From an uncultured Adlercreutzia sp. (GTDB lineage Bacteria; Actinomycetota; Coriobacteriia; Coriobacteriales; Eggerthellaceae), in contig CAJUSP010000001.1 of NCBI GenBank assembly GCA_910589165.1, positions 1 through 64,000 on the forward strand: a stretch of 64,000 bases of DNA. The letters are read 5' to 3'. Shown in pieces: positions 20,555-29,366 of the stretch; positions within the stretch are counted from its first letter, which is position 1, and every line of letters begins with the position of its first letter. The translations under genes were made by a program, and so were the position numbers. Under the pieces are notes generated by a model, which worked only from the letters and a program-made list of their open reading frames with translations, was not told where the DNA came from and did not search any database.

Positions 20555-20565
20555 TTACACTGTAA
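20555..20565. promoter_or_regulatory. Palindrome in the toxin-antitoxin promoter region
   Basis: TTACA-C-TGTAA, 22 bp upstream of the antitoxin start codon. Antitoxins of this class bind short palindromes at their own promoter, so it may be the operator; TACACT inside it could be the -10 box. Confidence 0.45.
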
Positions 20566-20586
20566 ATACATTAGGAAGGAGCCACC

Positions 20587-20814
20587 ATGAGCACCACATA
20601 TACTATGCGCATCGACGAGGGGCAGAAGACGCTCATCGCTGAATACGCCGCATCTCAGGGGCAGTCTATGGCTCAGTTCATGATCGGTGCGGCCCTGGAT
20701 GTTATCGAGGACGCCATCGACTTGCGCGACTGGAAGGCGGCTAAGAAGGAATTCGACGCGGATCCGGCAACTTACAGCCACGACGAGATCATGCGTGAGT
20801 TCGGGCTTCGCTAA
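20587..20814 (+). CDS. RelB/ParD-like antitoxin (ribbon-helix-helix, DUF6290 type)
   Basis: A 75-residue protein. The start TYTMRIDEGQKTLIAEYAASQGQSMAQFM is a ribbon-helix-helix DNA-binding fold, and the C-terminal half (LRDWKAAKKEFDADPATYSHDEIMREFGL) is the acidic toxin-wrapping tail. It is expected to neutralise the RelE-like toxin encoded next and repress the operon. A strong AGGAAGGA ribosome site precedes the ATG. The stop codon overlaps the toxin start (TAATG), giving translational coupling. Confidence 0.88.
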   Translation: MSTTYTMRIDEGQKTLIAEYAASQGQSMAQFMIGAALDVIEDAIDLRDWKAAKKEFDADPATYSHDEIMREFGLR

Positions 20815-21083
20815 TGTGGCAGGTTGAGTATTCTTCTCGAGTGCGCAAGCAGCTGCAGAAGCTCGATCCGAATCAACGGCGAATTATTCTTTCGTGGATT
20901 GACCGGCATCTCGACGGCTGTTCTGATCCTCGGGCTTGGGGGAAACCCCTGAAGGGTCAGCTTGCCGATGAGTGGCGGTATCGCGTGGGAGACTACCGCA
21001 TTTTGTGCGACATACAGGACGATCGCCTCGTTATTCTTGCCCTCAACGTCGAGCATCGCAGCCGCGTCTATCAACGCTCGTAG
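20814..21083 (+). CDS. RelE/ParE-family toxin
   Basis: An 89-residue toxin. The fold signature is visible: WQVEYSSRVRKQLQKLDPNQ at the N-terminus, WGKPLKGQLADEWRYRVGDYRILCDI (core strands with conserved Arg and Tyr), and LVILALNVEHRSRVY at the end. RelE toxins cut mRNA on the ribosome and ParE toxins inhibit gyrase; this one looks closer to RelE by its VGDYRI and HRSRVY pattern. It is coupled to the antitoxin by a 1-bp overlap. Confidence 0.88.
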   Translation: MWQVEYSSRVRKQLQKLDPNQRRIILSWIDRHLDGCSDPRAWGKPLKGQLADEWRYRVGDYRILCDIQDDRLVILALNVEHRSRVYQRS

Positions 21084-21178
21084 CCCACACCCCTCCGGGG
21101 CACTGTCTCACGTCCTTCTGCGTTGGCGGCTTGCGGCCGTAGTAGAATGTTGCGACACTCGTTTTCTAAGGAGCAGGC

Positions 21179-23755
21179 ATGATCGATGCGGTAGATATTT
21201 GGGTTAAGGGCATTGTGCAAGGGGTCGGCTTCCGTCCCTTCGTGTATCGAATGGCGAAGAAGTACCTGATCAACGGGTGGGTGCTGAACGCTACCGACGG
21301 CGTGCACATTCATGCCGAGGGCGAGAGCAAGCTGGTGGACGAGTTCATCATGGAGCTGTCCGACAACGCGCCGGCGGCGGCCCGCGTGGAAGAGATCGAC
21401 ATCAAGGAAGTGCCGCTCGAGCAGTTCGACTCCTTCGAGATTCGCTTCTCTGACGACGAGGACGTGGCCGAGACCACGCTCGTGTCGCCCGACTTAGCCA
21501 CCTGCGACGACTGCGTGGCCGAGCTCTTCAACCCGAACGACCGCCGCTACCGCTACCCGTTTATCAACTGCACGAACTGCGGCCCGCGTTTCACCATCAT
21601 CGACCATCTGCCCTACGACCGCGCTGCTACGTCGATGGCCGCCTTCCCCATGTGCGAGAAGTGCGCCGCCGAGTACGCCGACCCCCTCGACCGCCGCTTC
21701 CACGCTCAGCCCGATGCCTGCTTTGAATGTGGCCCCTCGGTGACGTGGCGGGTTGGGGCCGATGGCGAGGAGCTGATCGGCAAGACCCGCGAGGAATCCG
21801 ACGCCATCTTTGCTGCGGCGGTGGAAATGCTGCTGGTGGGGAAGATTCTGGCGGTGAAGGGGCTCGGCGGCTTTCACTTGGTGTGCGACGCGAACAACGC
21901 CGAGGCGGTGGCCGAGCTGCGCCGCCGCAAGCGCCGCGACGGGAAGGCCTTCGCGGTAATGGCGCCGAGCGTGGCGGCGGCCCGGGCGCTCTGCGAGGTG
22001 TCCGCGGAAGAGGAGGCAGTGCTTACGGGGGCCTCGCACCCCATTGTGCTGCTGCGCAAGCGGCCCGACGGGGCCATCGGTGCCGGCGTGGCCGACAAGC
22101 TGTCCGAGCTGGGCGTCATGCTGCCCTATACCCCGGTGCAGCACCTGCTCATGCACGATTTCGCCGAGGCTTGGGAGGCGCCGCAAGGGGAATATGCCCC
22201 CGGGCGTCCTGTGCCGCTGCTGGTGATGACCTCGGGCAATGTTCACGACGAGCCCATTTGCATTGCTGACGAGGAGGCCCGCGAGAAGCTGGCCGACATC
22301 GCCGACGCCTTCCTGGGCAACAACCGCCCCATCCTCACGCGCTTCGACGACTCAGTAGTACGGTTGATCAAGGTGGGGGAGATGCTGGGTGAAAGCGGCC
22401 AAGCGACCCCCGATTGCGCCGTGCAGTTCCTGCGCCGCGCTCGCGGCTACGCTCCCGTGCCGGTGTCGGTGGCAACGAGTGAGGCGTCCGTGGCGGAAAA
22501 CGAGGCAGCCGAGGGCGCCCAGGCGGAAGCCGGCGTGGTGGCCCAGGCTCAGGCCGACGCCGCTGCCCCCACAAGCGGCGTCATCTTCGCTGCCGGCCCC
22601 GAGCAGAAGAACACCTTCACGCTGCTGCGTGGCACCGATGCCTTCGTCTCCCAGCATATCGGCGACGTGGAAAACGCCGAGACCTACGACGCGTGGCTGG
22701 CCACGAAAGACCGTTTCGAAAGCCTCTTCGAAATGACGCCCACGCAGGTGGCCTGCGATTTGCATCCGGAGTACCTCACCTCGAAATGGGCTCACCACCA
22801 GGATCTTCCCGTCACCGAGGTGCAGCATCACCATGCCCACATCGTGTCCGTCATGGCTGAGCACGGCCTGGCCGACGCGGCCTGCGGTATCGCCTTCGAC
22901 GGCACGGGCTTCGGGCCCGACGGCAACATCTGGGGCGGTGAGGTGCTGCTGGTGAATCGCCAGGCCTTCGAGCGCTTCGCCAACTTCGCCTACGTGCCCA
23001 TGCCTGGGGGTGCGGCGGCCATCAAGCACCCGCTGCGCATGGCCTACGGTGTGCTGTGGGCCTACGACCTGCTGGATCACCCGGCCGCTGCGGAGGCCCT
23101 GGCGCCCCTGGGGGATGCGGCCGAGGTGTGCGAGACCATGATCGAGCGTGGGCTGAACACGCCCATGACCTCCTCGGTCGGGCGCCTGTTCGATGCGGCA
23201 AGCGCCCTGCTCGGCCTTTGCACCGAGCCCAGCTACGAGGGCGAGGGCGCCATTCTGCTGGAGGCGGCCATGGAAACGGCCGGCGCTGCCAGTGCCGGTG
23301 CAGCTGCGTTGGAAGAGGCCGCCGGCGTGGTCGGGGAAGACGAGCTGGCCGCTCGCGAGCGCTACGCCGTCACCGCCGAGAAGAACACCGCCACCGAGAC
23401 GAGCACCGCCGAGGACACCTCGGTCATCCTGCTGGATGCCGAGGGCACCTTCCGCGCTCTGCTGGACGACATGGCCGCCGGCGTGCCGGTGCCGGTCATC
23501 GCGCGCCGCTTCCACGACGCCATAGTGTCGGCCATCGTCATGGCCGCCGAGCTCGTGCGCGCCCTGTACGGTATCACGACGGTGTGCCTGTCCGGCGGCG
23601 TGTTCATGAACCGCTACATCGTGGAGCACGCCCTGCCCGCCCTCGCCGAAGCCGGCTTCACCGCCGCCATCAACCGCGACCTACCCCCCAACGACGGCTG
23701 CATTTCGTGCGGCCAAGCCGTGGTAGCTTCCGCCAGGAAGGCGGGAGCCGACTAA
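21179..23755 (+). CDS. hypF: Carbamoyltransferase HypF
   Basis: Makes the carbamoyl group that becomes cyanide in the active site of [NiFe] hydrogenases. Domains in order: acylphosphatase (1-92, with VQGVGFRPFVYR), zinc-finger region with paired CxxC motifs (CDDC, CTNC, CEKC, CFEC, about 110-185), YrdC/Sua5-like domain (about 195-400) and a Kae1/TobZ-like carbamoyl-transfer domain with VQHHHAHI and CLSGGVFMNRYI. At 858 residues it is about 100 longer than usual. Two Ala/Glu-rich low-complexity inserts explain this, near residues 431-467 and 700-747. AAGGAG precedes the ATG. hypC and hypD lie 4 kb downstream after two unrelated genes; hypA, hypB and hypE are not in the window. Confidence 0.95.
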   Translation: MIDAVDIWVKGIVQGVGFRPFVYRMAKKYLINGWVLNATDGVHIHAEGESKLVDEFIMELSDNAPAAARVEEIDIKEVPLEQFDSFEIRFSDDEDVAETTLVSPDLATCDDCVAELFNPNDRRYRYPFINCTNCGPRFTIIDHLPYDRAATSMAAFPMCEKCAAEYADPLDRRFHAQPDACFECGPSVTWRVGADGEELIGKTREESDAIFAAAVEMLLVGKILAVKGLGGFHLVCDANNAEAVAELRRRKRRDGKAFAVMAPSVAAARALCEVSAEEEAVLTGASHPIVLLRKRPDGAIGAGVADKLSELGVMLPYTPVQHLLMHDFAEAWEAPQGEYAPGRPVPLLVMTSGNVHDEPICIADEEAREKLADIADAFLGNNRPILTRFDDSVVRLIKVGEMLGESGQATPDCAVQFLRRARGYAPVPVSVATSEASVAENEAAEGAQAEAGVVAQAQADAAAPTSGVIFAAGPEQKNTFTLLRGTDAFVSQHIGDVENAETYDAWLATKDRFESLFEMTPTQVACDLHPEYLTSKWAHHQDLPVTEVQHHHAHIVSVMAEHGLADAACGIAFDGTGFGPDGNIWGGEVLLVNRQAFERFANFAYVPMPGGAAAIKHPLRMAYGVLWAYDLLDHPAAAEALAPLGDAAEVCETMIERGLNTPMTSSVGRLFDAASALLGLCTEPSYEGEGAILLEAAMETAGAASAGAAALEEAAGVVGEDELAARERYAVTAEKNTATETSTAEDTSVILLDAEGTFRALLDDMAAGVPVPVIARRFHDAIVSAIVMAAELVRALYGITTVCLSGGVFMNRYIVEHALPALAEAGFTAAINRDLPPNDGCISCGQAVVASARKAGAD

Positions 23756-23787
23756 ACCAAGACCCGAAGCTGGTAAGGAGGACGGTT

Positions 23788-25263
23788 GTGTTTGAAAGCA
23801 GGCTTCAGCTCAAGCCTTCTCTGTTGGGTTTGGCGTTAACCCTGGCCTCGTTGGCTGTGTACGAGCCGGCGCTGCATTCCTTTGTTGAGGCCTCGCAGTT
23901 CGACGCTTTGATCCTGCCCTTCACGGCAAGTGCTCTCGGAGCGCTTCTCGTCGTTGGCATTGTCCAGGTTCTAGGGCGATCTGCTTCTTTCCCGCGCTTT
24001 GCCCTCGACGGCGTGGCGGCTATCGGCAGCGGAGGGTTTGCCGTTCTGTCCCTAGCCCCCTTCAGCGTATGGCTGCAGGTTGTTGTTGGAGTAGTCGCCG
24101 GTATCGCTGCAGCTTTTGTGCTGTTAGCCTGGGGGCGGCGGTATCGAGGACTGGCCATCCAGGAAGCGCTGCTGCATATTGCCCTGTCGTGTGTACTCGC
24201 GGCTTTGCTGATGAATCTTGTGGGAAATCTCCCTCTGCCCCTTGCCGCCGTATTCTTCGCAGTCTTCTCCGCGGTAGGGGCCGATATGGCCCAAGGGGGT
24301 TTTAGGAAATTCAGAGAAAAGCTGGCGGACGCTCCCGAGATTGACGGTCGAGACGAGATGTCCGGTGGTTCCACGAAGTCTGTCGGCGCCCTGCTGCTCG
24401 GTCTCGCCGAGCCCCTGACGGGCATCTTCCTTTTCTCGCTCATGTTCTCAACCATGGGAGATCATCACGAATACCTGTACTATCTGAGTTTTCTTCTGGG
24501 CACGTTCCTGTCGGGTTTGAGTATCATCCCCTTGCTGCTGCTCAGCCGCAAAAGGCCCCTTATGGATCTGACGTACCAGGTGATCATGCCGCTTCTCGGT
24601 TTGGTGCTCATCGTTGCGGCCCTCGTCGTGCCACCCGACACGCAGGGCCTGGTGGCACGCAACGGGTTTATGCTGTTCTACGCCTTCGCTGCCATGCTCT
24701 GTCTGGCGTCGCTGGTCGGGTATGCCACGGCGGGGGAGTACGCCGAGCATCGTATTATGGGGTCGGCTGTCGCGGCTTATGGCCTTGGCGGGGTGCTGGG
24801 AGCTGCCACGGTGGCGATTTTCGGACGTAGTGAGCTGATGACCAGCATTTTCCTTGCGCTTACCAGCGCTTATATCATTGCCTTGGCCATGAGGCCGAGC
24901 GTTCTCGCATGGGCGCGCGGGGGAAGCACGTCCGCGGAGGAGTCTGGCGTCGAGGCGGCGAAGTGCCAGGAGAGCGAGATTGCTGGAAATCTTGCCGAGC
25001 GGTTTGGCCTTACCGAGCGCGAGCGCGAGATACTCGCGCTGGTTGCCGAAGAGGAGCAGGTTGTCCAAATCGCGCGCGTGCTCTTCATCTCGGAAAGCAC
25101 GGTGCGCGGACATCTTCACCATATCTATCAGAAGCTGGGCGTTCCCTCGCGGGAGGGTTTGGCACTTCTTCTGGCAGCGGAGCGCGAATCGGTGAGCGCG
25201 GCAATAGGGGAAGGCCCCCGCGCCGATGCGCAGGGGCCACAAGGGGAGGGTATGGTTCGGTAA
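23788..25263 (+). CDS. LuxR-type regulator with multi-spanning membrane domain
   Basis: A 491-residue protein. The first ~380 residues are a chain of about ten to twelve hydrophobic helices arranged like a major-facilitator fold. The last 65 form a LuxR/NarL HTH: LTEREREILALVAEEEQVVQIARVLFI with SESTVRGHLHHIYQKLGV. Eggerthellaceae genomes hold many such membrane LuxR proteins, typically next to a respiratory reductase they control. Here the gene converges with a Tat flavoprotein (5-bp gap), its likely target. The start is the GTG at 23788, with AAGGAGG upstream. The ligand is unknown. Confidence 0.88.
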   Translation: MFESRLQLKPSLLGLALTLASLAVYEPALHSFVEASQFDALILPFTASALGALLVVGIVQVLGRSASFPRFALDGVAAIGSGGFAVLSLAPFSVWLQVVVGVVAGIAAAFVLLAWGRRYRGLAIQEALLHIALSCVLAALLMNLVGNLPLPLAAVFFAVFSAVGADMAQGGFRKFREKLADAPEIDGRDEMSGGSTKSVGALLLGLAEPLTGIFLFSLMFSTMGDHHEYLYYLSFLLGTFLSGLSIIPLLLLSRKRPLMDLTYQVIMPLLGLVLIVAALVVPPDTQGLVARNGFMLFYAFAAMLCLASLVGYATAGEYAEHRIMGSAVAAYGLGGVLGAATVAIFGRSELMTSIFLALTSAYIIALAMRPSVLAWARGGSTSAEESGVEAAKCQESEIAGNLAERFGLTEREREILALVAEEEQVVQIARVLFISESTVRGHLHHIYQKLGVPSREGLALLLAAERESVSAAIGEGPRADAQGPQGEGMVR

Positions 25264-25267
25264 GCGC

Positions 25268-27157
25268 CTAGGCCACTTCTTGGTTGGTCAGGAGCTTGCC
25301 GCACACGCGGCCTAGCGTGATGGCCGATCCCACGTTTTTGCCGGCCCAGGGATTCGGGTTCGAGAAGCCGAAGAGCCCTCCCAGGCAGCGGCCGACCGCA
25401 TACAGCCCGGGAATGGGGTTGCCGTCAGCGTCGACAACGGCCATGTTGTCATCGCACTCCAAGCCGCCCATAATGCCCAGGCCCGTGTTCAGCCAGCGCT
25501 CGTTTACCGTGAAGGAGGCGTAGAAGGGCGCAGTCTCCACGGGGATCATGCATTCGGGATCTTTGCCGAAATCGCTGTCGAGGCCGCTGTGGCAGAGCTC
25601 GTTGTAGTGTTCGATGCTGGTCAGCGCGGCGGCAAGCGCATCGCCCTCATAGCCGAGCAGGCCCAGCAGGCCTTCCAAGGTAGCCGAGCCGAACACCACT
25701 TTGTGCGTGCGCTCGGCGATGCACATGGTGCGGCATTCGGTGCCGTCCGGGTTTTCCAGCTCCACCGCAGCGATATCGTCTTGCAATTCGGTGAAGTAGT
25801 CCACGCGCCCAAAGTTGGGGGAACCGTGGTCGGGTGCGCCGTTTTTGACACTCTCGGCCCAGTTCGCGTCCGTAATAGCGGCGATGATGCCCTTGGGTTG
25901 GCGGATGATCTCGGGGAAGTTTTGCTGCACCGATGCTTCGTTCATAAAGCGCTTGCCTTGGGCGTTCAGCCACAGCATGGGAGAGACGCCCCAGGGGCCG
26001 CCGGCGCCGCTGCCGTTCTGGTTGGTGGCGCGGGGCGACGCCTCGACGAAGCCGCCGGCCCAGCAGGCCATCTTTATGCCCTCGCCCATGTTCGGCGACA
26101 TGCCTACCAGATCGTCCTTGGTCTTGCCGGCGCGCATGGCCCATTCGACGAGCTCGTCCTGCAGGCCCCATACCATGTCGGCGTTCTGGCTGTAGTCGCC
26201 CGTCGCCAGAACCACGGCCTTCGAGGCATTGTACTTCACGTAGCCGTCGGGGCCTTCGGTGATAGCGCCGATCACGGCACCGCTTTCGTCCTGAACCAGC
26301 ACCGCGGCCGTTTCCTCGAAATGCCAGGTAGCGCCCAGTTCTTGTCCCTTCAAGATGGAGAACTGCTGAACCTCGTCGAGGCGAGAGAACGCTCCCACAC
26401 CGTTGCCGTTCTCCTCGTCGATGTCGTGACGGAGTGTGCCCATGAACATGGCCGTTCCAGGCCAGCTGCGGTAGCCGCCGCGCTTCATGGGCCAGTCGGT
26501 ATAGCCGTCAAGCGCGATGCCGGGAACTTGGCAGATGCATTGGCTCGGGTCGCAAGGGCTGATTTCGGGCTCAATGGTGGTCGGGCAAAGCTTGATGCGG
26601 TCGTCGGGCCACACCACCAGATCCATCATGTGGTCGACGGCCTCGCCAGAGTTCGCCACATATTTGCGGATAAGCTCGGGACGCACGCGGCCACCGCAGC
26701 GGATGCAGAACTCCTCGACGATCTCTCCCACGTCGAAGGGGCCGAAGCCCTGGTCAATGAGGAACTTGGAGTTGCAGTGCCCGACATCTTCTCCCTTCAC
26801 CTTGCGGGTATCTTCGCTGCACTTTTCCACGACGTCGACCTTCGCGCCGCCCTCGGCTGCGGCGAGTGCGCACTGGATGCCGGCATGGCCGCCGCCCAAG
26901 ACCAGAATCTCAGTGTCGACGGTGGCAACAATCTCGTCGTCTCCGATTTGGGGCGCCTGGCCAAGCCAATCAACGACGCTGGAGTACCCGTCGACCGTCG
27001 AGGCAGTGGCACCTGTGTCGCTCAGTGCTTCGGTGTTTGCCGTTTTCGCCTGCGGCGCGCATCCAAAGACGCTGCCGGCTGCGGCGAGCGCCCCTGTGGC
27101 GACGGCTCCGCTGAGAAAAGATCGACGATCCATGGCCATGCTACGAGTGTTTTTCAT
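25268..27157 (-). CDS. Tat-exported FAD-dependent fumarate-reductase-like oxidoreductase
   Basis: Predicted extracytoplasmic flavoprotein reductase of the FrdA/flavocytochrome c superfamily, 629 residues. The signal peptide has a twin-arginine motif (MDRRSFLSG) and then a VFGCAP lipobox-like end, so it may be a Tat lipoprotein. The FAD-binding Rossmann motif is ILVLGGGHAGIQCALAAAE (about residue 83), and the C-terminal FAD contact is PIPGLYAVGRCLGGLFGFSN. No haem-binding CxxCH is present, so electrons must come from another protein. Members of this group in gut Actinomycetota reduce diverse organic acceptors (double bonds, N- or S-oxides); the substrate here cannot be read from sequence. The convergent LuxR gene is its probable regulator. 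Confidence 0.9.
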   Translation of the reverse strand: MKNTRSMAMDRRSFLSGAVATGALAAAGSVFGCAPQAKTANTEALSDTGATASTVDGYSSVVDWLGQAPQIGDDEIVATVDTEILVLGGGHAGIQCALAAAEGGAKVDVVEKCSEDTRKVKGEDVGHCNSKFLIDQGFGPFDVGEIVEEFCIRCGGRVRPELIRKYVANSGEAVDHMMDLVVWPDDRIKLCPTTIEPEISPCDPSQCICQVPGIALDGYTDWPMKRGGYRSWPGTAMFMGTLRHDIDEENGNGVGAFSRLDEVQQFSILKGQELGATWHFEETAAVLVQDESGAVIGAITEGPDGYVKYNASKAVVLATGDYSQNADMVWGLQDELVEWAMRAGKTKDDLVGMSPNMGEGIKMACWAGGFVEASPRATNQNGSGAGGPWGVSPMLWLNAQGKRFMNEASVQQNFPEIIRQPKGIIAAITDANWAESVKNGAPDHGSPNFGRVDYFTELQDDIAAVELENPDGTECRTMCIAERTHKVVFGSATLEGLLGLLGYEGDALAAALTSIEHYNELCHSGLDSDFGKDPECMIPVETAPFYASFTVNERWLNTGLGIMGGLECDDNMAVVDADGNPIPGLYAVGRCLGGLFGFSNPNPWAGKNVGSAITLGRVCGKLLTNQEVA

Positions 27158-27426
27158 TGCTTTCCCTTTCTCCCTTTAAGGCTGCAGCGCTTGCGAGAAG
27201 AGCGCCGCGATGGGGAAAAGATGCCATGGAGGGGCGGTGTTTGGCTATAAACACGGGCGTTTGTTTCTGTTGGTTATGGCTAAACGGGATGCGTGAGCTG
27301 GCATTTTGCAAGCGAGCTATTTGAGTCTTGCGTGGGGCTGCTAAAGGGTATTGCAAACGCTTCTCTATTCCCTTACGCTGGCGAGCTCAGGTAAGCGGAC
27401 TGCTTCTTCGTTCGGAAGGAGCAGCT

Positions 27427-27510
27427 ATGTACGTTAGCTGGATGGAACTTCTCACGTTTTGTTTGGTGATCGTAGCGGTGGTCGAGTTGACGGCGCGCCT
27501 TCGGCAGTAG
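27427..27510 (+). CDS. 27-residue single-membrane-segment peptide
   Basis: The ATG at 27427 is preceded by GGAAGGAG at ideal distance. It encodes MYVSWMELLTFCLVIVAVVE followed by LTARLRQ: one hydrophobic helix with a short basic tail. This resembles holin-like type I toxins (about 25-35 residues, usually controlled by an antisense RNA). Two hairpins follow within 80 bp. Translation is unproven; the strong ribosome site and helix are the only evidence. Confidence 0.5.
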   Translation: MYVSWMELLTFCLVIVAVVELTARLRQ

Positions 27511-27531
27511 CCGGCGTGGCGGCAATGAAAA

Positions 27532-27586
27532 AGCCGCCCCTCGCATAGGAAGAACGGCTCTTCATCACATTTATACCGGAAATGTG
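27532..27586. terminator. Two hairpins downstream of the small membrane peptide
   Basis: AGCCG (27532-27536) pairs with CGGCT (27555-27559), flanked by GAAAA on the left and CTTC on the right so it works in both directions; then CACATTT / AAATGTG with a 7-nt loop (27566-27586). A bidirectional terminator at this place is typical where a toxin mRNA and an antisense RNA overlap. Confidence 0.5.
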
Positions 27587-27725
27587 AAGCAGTCGTGCCC
27601 GATTGCAGCGGGCCTCCGCTTGCCTGCATTTTACACGCTTGGTAGGGCAATGGCAAGCGCGGCGAACGTGCGTCGTGCGACAATGGGCGCAAGCAAAACG
27701 AACCGTAAACGAAGGCAGGTAGCTT

Positions 27726-27968
27726 ATGTGTTTGGCAGTTCCGGCTAAGGTGGCGGCTTTGGAAGAGGGCAATTTGGCCACCGTTGACATTCTGGGTGTG
27801 AAGCGCGAGATTTCCGTCGACCTGACCCCGCAGGCGCAGGTGGGCGACTACGTGCTCGTGCATGCCGGCTTCGCCATCGAGGTGGTGGACGAGCAGTTCG
27901 CCCAGGAGACCATCGATCTCATCAAACAGTTCCCCGAGCTGGCCGACCTCGATACCGCGGCGGCGTAA
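27726..27968 (+). CDS. hypC: Hydrogenase assembly chaperone HypC
   Basis: Small chaperone (80 residues) that carries the Fe(CN)2CO unit with HypD during [NiFe]-hydrogenase maturation. It begins MCLAVPAKV, whose essential Cys2 is intact, and has the OB-fold core LGVKREISVDLTPQAQVGDYVLVHAGFAI. The C-terminal helix follows. hypD starts 4 bp after the stop codon. Confidence 0.95.
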   Translation: MCLAVPAKVAALEEGNLATVDILGVKREISVDLTPQAQVGDYVLVHAGFAIEVVDEQFAQETIDLIKQFPELADLDTAAA

Positions 27969-27972
27969 GGCC

Positions 27973-29064
27973 ATGGACCAGATGCAGGAAGAGCTGCGGG
28001 CGTTCAAAGACCCGAAGCTGGCCCGCGGGCTCATCGACTCCATCCAAGCGCTGGCCCCCGAGCACGCCACGCTTATGGAAGTGTGTGGCACCCACACGGT
28101 GGCCATCGCCCGCAACGGCATTCGCGGTCTCATGCCCGAGGGCACGCGTTTGGCGTCGGGCCCGGGCTGCCCGGTGTGCGTGACCAGCAACCACGACATC
28201 GACAAGGTCATCGCGCTGGCCCGTGTGCCGGAAGTGACCATCGCCACTTTCGGCGACATGACCCGCGTGCCCGGCTCGTCTTCCAGCCTTCTGGCCGAGC
28301 AAGCGGCCGGCCGTTCCGTGGAAATCGTCTACTCGCCGCTGGATGCGCTGAAGCTGGCGGCCGACAACCCCGACCGCGAGATCGTCTTCGTGGGCGTGGG
28401 CTTCGAAACCACTACGCCGCTGGTGGCCATGGCCATCAAGCGGGCGCGCGCCATGGGTCTTAAGAACTTCAGCGTGTACGGTGCCCACAAGAACATGCCC
28501 GGCGCGCTTGAAGTCATCATCAACGACCCGGGCGTGCAGCTGGATGCGCTTATTCTGCCGGGGCATGTGTCTACCATCATCGGCGTGGAACCCTACCGCT
28601 TCCTGGCCGAGCGGTACGGCATTCCCGGCGTCATTACTGGATTCGAGCCGGTGGACGTGCTGCAGGGCATCGCCATGATCATGCGCCAGCTGCACGAGGG
28701 GCGTGCCGACATTGAGATCGCCTACGCCCGCGGCGTCATGCCCGAGGGCAACCCCGTGGCGCTGGCGGCCATCGAAGAGGTGTTCGAAACCTGCCCTGCC
28801 ACCTGGCGCGGCTTGGGCGAGATCCCTGGGTCGGGCTACCGCATTCGCGAGGAATACGCCGAGTTCGACGCCATGCGCCGCTTCAATCCGCCTATCGAGC
28901 CGACGGTGGAGCCCAAGGGCTGCCGCTGCGGCGATGTTCTGCGCGGCATTATGGCGCCGTCCGACTGCCCGCTGTTCCGCACCGTGTGCACGCCCGAGAA
29001 CCCGGTCGGCCCCTGCATGGTCTCCAGCGAGGGCAGCTGCGCCGCGTACTACCGCTACTACTAA
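27973..29064 (+). CDS. hypD: Hydrogenase formation protein HypD
   Basis: Scaffold for assembly of the Fe(CN)2CO group, 363 residues. Conserved motifs: MEVCGTHTVAIARNGIR (catalytic Cys), SGPGCPVCVT, FVGVGFETTTP, ALILPGHVSTIIG, and the C-terminal Cys set CRCGDVLRGIMAPSDCPLF with GPCMVSSEGSCAAYY that holds the [4Fe-4S] cluster. The ATG at 27973 is 4 bp after hypC; a second ATG three codons later is also possible. The following GIY-YIG gene starts 8 bp downstream. Confidence 0.96.
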   Translation: MDQMQEELRAFKDPKLARGLIDSIQALAPEHATLMEVCGTHTVAIARNGIRGLMPEGTRLASGPGCPVCVTSNHDIDKVIALARVPEVTIATFGDMTRVPGSSSSLLAEQAAGRSVEIVYSPLDALKLAADNPDREIVFVGVGFETTTPLVAMAIKRARAMGLKNFSVYGAHKNMPGALEVIINDPGVQLDALILPGHVSTIIGVEPYRFLAERYGIPGVITGFEPVDVLQGIAMIMRQLHEGRADIEIAYARGVMPEGNPVALAAIEEVFETCPATWRGLGEIPGSGYRIREEYAEFDAMRRFNPPIEPTVEPKGCRCGDVLRGIMAPSDCPLFRTVCTPENPVGPCMVSSEGSCAAYYRYY

Positions 29065-29072
29065 GCCGGGCG

Positions 29073-29366
29073 ATGGCCGACGCGCACTATATGTATGTGT
29101 TGGAATGCGCCGACGGGTCGCTGTACACCGGCTATGCCGTCGATGTGCAGGCTCGGCTCGCGGTACACAACGCCGGCAAGGGCGCCAAGTACACTCGCGC
29201 TCGGCTGCCGGTGACGCTGCTTGCCTACGCCCAGTTCGAAACCAAGCACGACGCCATGCATGCGGAATACGTTTTCAAGCAACTCACCCGCAACGAAAAG
29301 GACACCCTTCTGGCCGCCGCGTCCCACACGAGCTTCGAGGAGGCGCTAGCTTCGCTCTTGTCCTGA
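29073..29366 (+). CDS. GIY-YIG domain protein (UPF0213/YhbQ type)
   Basis: A 97-residue single-domain GIY-YIG protein: HYMYVLECADGSLYTGYAVD gives the two GIY/YIG strands, then KGAKYTRARLPVTLLAY and a terminal helix with the conserved Glu in MHAEYVFKQL. Family members are small nucleases linked to DNA repair. It is co-directional with hypCD and probably only rides in the transcript. Its 3' end overlaps the end of the convergent helicase-like gene by 21 bp. Confidence 0.88.
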   Translation: MADAHYMYVLECADGSLYTGYAVDVQARLAVHNAGKGAKYTRARLPVTLLAYAQFETKHDAMHAEYVFKQLTRNEKDTLLAAASHTSFEEALASLLS

